From assembly GCF_003711265.1 (NCBI RefSeq), contig NZ_CP024634.1:2108001-2172000 (forward strand): a stretch of DNA of 64,000 bases. The letters are read 5' to 3'. Positions 63,455-64,000 of the stretch are shown here, piece by piece; the first letter of the stretch is position 1, and the number at the start of each line of letters is the position of its first letter. The stretch is from Bathymodiolus thermophilus thioautotrophic gill symbiont (GTDB taxonomy: Bacteria > Pseudomonadota > Gammaproteobacteria > PS1 > Pseudothioglobaceae). Made by a program: the position numbers and the translations under genes. Under the pieces are notes generated by a model. It did no database searches, was not told where the DNA came from, and saw only the letters and a list, made by a program, of their open reading frames with translations.

Positions 63455-64000
63455 ATGAACATATTTAATCGCTTTATTGTTACCACTTTATTGGTTTTGT
63501 TTGCTTCGCAGGCATTTGCCTATAGACCAGAGATTGCAAAAGTTGAAAGAATAGACAGCAAGACAATTCTTATTACCTTTGACCAACCCGTTGAGCCACT
63601 TCCGTTTTTTGACGCAACAGTGGGGGTAAAACTATATTCTGACACTACATACTACTTAGGCACTAGCAATTCTGGTCGCACTTATCCTTCAGAATTCATA
63701 AATCCTGTTAATAATTACAGTCAACAGATGAAAATCACACTTGAAGACGATAGCTTTAGATTAGCTGATGCTAGCGGTAAAACTTCAGTAACCGCATACC
63801 TAATTGACATTTACGTTAAAAATGCAATAGATCAATCCAATACAGATATCCACATTAAAGATCTTGTTCTTGCTTTTAATCATAGCTTCACCATAACTTC
63901 CACCAACACATTCTCCATCAATGAAAAAGTAAAAAGCGCCACCCACACCCTCACCGCCAGCAACCCCATTGCCACTTTCAGCATTATTGAAAACACCAGC
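63455..64000 (+). CDS. Cadherin-like surface protein paralogue, cut by the right edge
   Basis: The first 182 residues of a second copy of the 60709 gene. The signal peptide is nearly identical (MNIFNRFIVTTLLVLFASQA), the next ~130 residues are diverged (for example RPEIAKVERIDSKTILITFD against EPMVIEIERTDETTLAITHD), and similarity rises again in the first cadherin-like domain (FSINEKVKSATHTLTASN). The frame stays open to base 64000. Tandem duplication with a diversified N-terminal domain suggests this domain faces the variable partner. It should continue outside the window with cadherin repeats and an anchor. Confidence 0.85.
   Translation, partial: MNIFNRFIVTTLLVLFASQAFAYRPEIAKVERIDSKTILITFDQPVEPLPFFDATVGVKLYSDTTYYLGTSNSGRTYPSEFINPVNNYSQQMKITLEDDSFRLADASGKTSVTAYLIDIYVKNAIDQSNTDIHIKDLVLAFNHSFTITSTNTFSINEKVKSATHTLTASNPIATFSIIENTS

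Noticed and set aside
1-64000. tRNA, rRNA or known riboswitch genes
   Set aside because: I read the intergenic stretches for cloverleaf features such as the T-loop and found none; no covariance search could be run.

Overview
The window comes from an AT-rich gammaproteobacterium. The housekeeping genes (ratA, rluE-type synthase, rnhA, leuCD, ruvA, typA, rlmE, ispB-type synthase, dinG-type helicase, ntrY and a short ntrX-like regulator, trkAH) are of ordinary gammaproteobacterial type. The base composition, the many small dispersed repeats, the paired periplasmic rhodaneses and the abundance of large surface proteins together resemble the SUP05/Thioglobus sulfur-oxidiser group and its bivalve symbionts. 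That placement is inference from recalled features; no 16S rRNA gene is present to prove it.

Layout. 1-1.7 kb: ratA (cut by the left edge), a pseudouridine synthase and a DUF455 ferritin-like gene in an overlapping operon. 2-8.7 kb (minus strand): a lipoprotein, a DUF3530 hydrolase-like protein, a Sel1-repeat protein, two tandem rhodaneses, a small secreted protein, rnhA and an asnB-family amidotransferase. 8.8-14.1 kb: leuC, leuD and ruvA, with a vapBC toxin-antitoxin module and a DUF262/DUF1524 defence-type gene between leuC and leuD and a duplicated, decayed leuC 3' end beside them. 14.3-19.2 kb (minus): an orphan RND permease and typA. 19.3-35.8 kb: four tandem paralogous genes for very large secreted proteins, separated by two families of miniature repeats. 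35.8-39.8 kb: a small Cys-rich secreted protein, rlmE, a polyprenyl synthase and a DinG-like helicase. 39.9-51.8 kb (minus): one operon with a 2058-residue RTX adhesin, a TolC-like protein, an ABC transporter, an HlyD-like adaptor and a DUF2927 protein. 52-57.5 kb (minus): trkH, trkA, a response regulator and ntrY. 57.8-64 kb: an F-type-lectin/collagen-like/RCC1-like surface protein and two tandem cadherin-like surface proteins, the second cut by the right edge.

How it fits together. Much of the window is devoted to the cell surface. The four tandem proteins each carry exactly seven FG-GAP repeats (a complete integrin-alpha-like propeller), an RTX-type C-terminus, and an N-terminal module that recurs in the giant adhesin of the nearby type I secretion operon. 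The likely picture is one secretion machine serving five cargoes, with propellers displayed on stalks of 0, about 190, about 395 or about 670 residues. The lectin protein retains the complete fucose-binding motif of animal F-type lectins. These proteins suggest interaction with host or neighbouring-cell glycans and surfaces, but that function is inferred.

Two miniature repeat families are scattered through the intergenic spaces: R1 of about 160 bp with 20-bp inverted ends, and R2 of about 80-140 bp with ends related to GCCATTTTCAAAAATAAA. R1 is nested inside R2 at least once with a target duplication. No transposase gene lies in the window, and no tRNA, rRNA or CRISPR array was seen.
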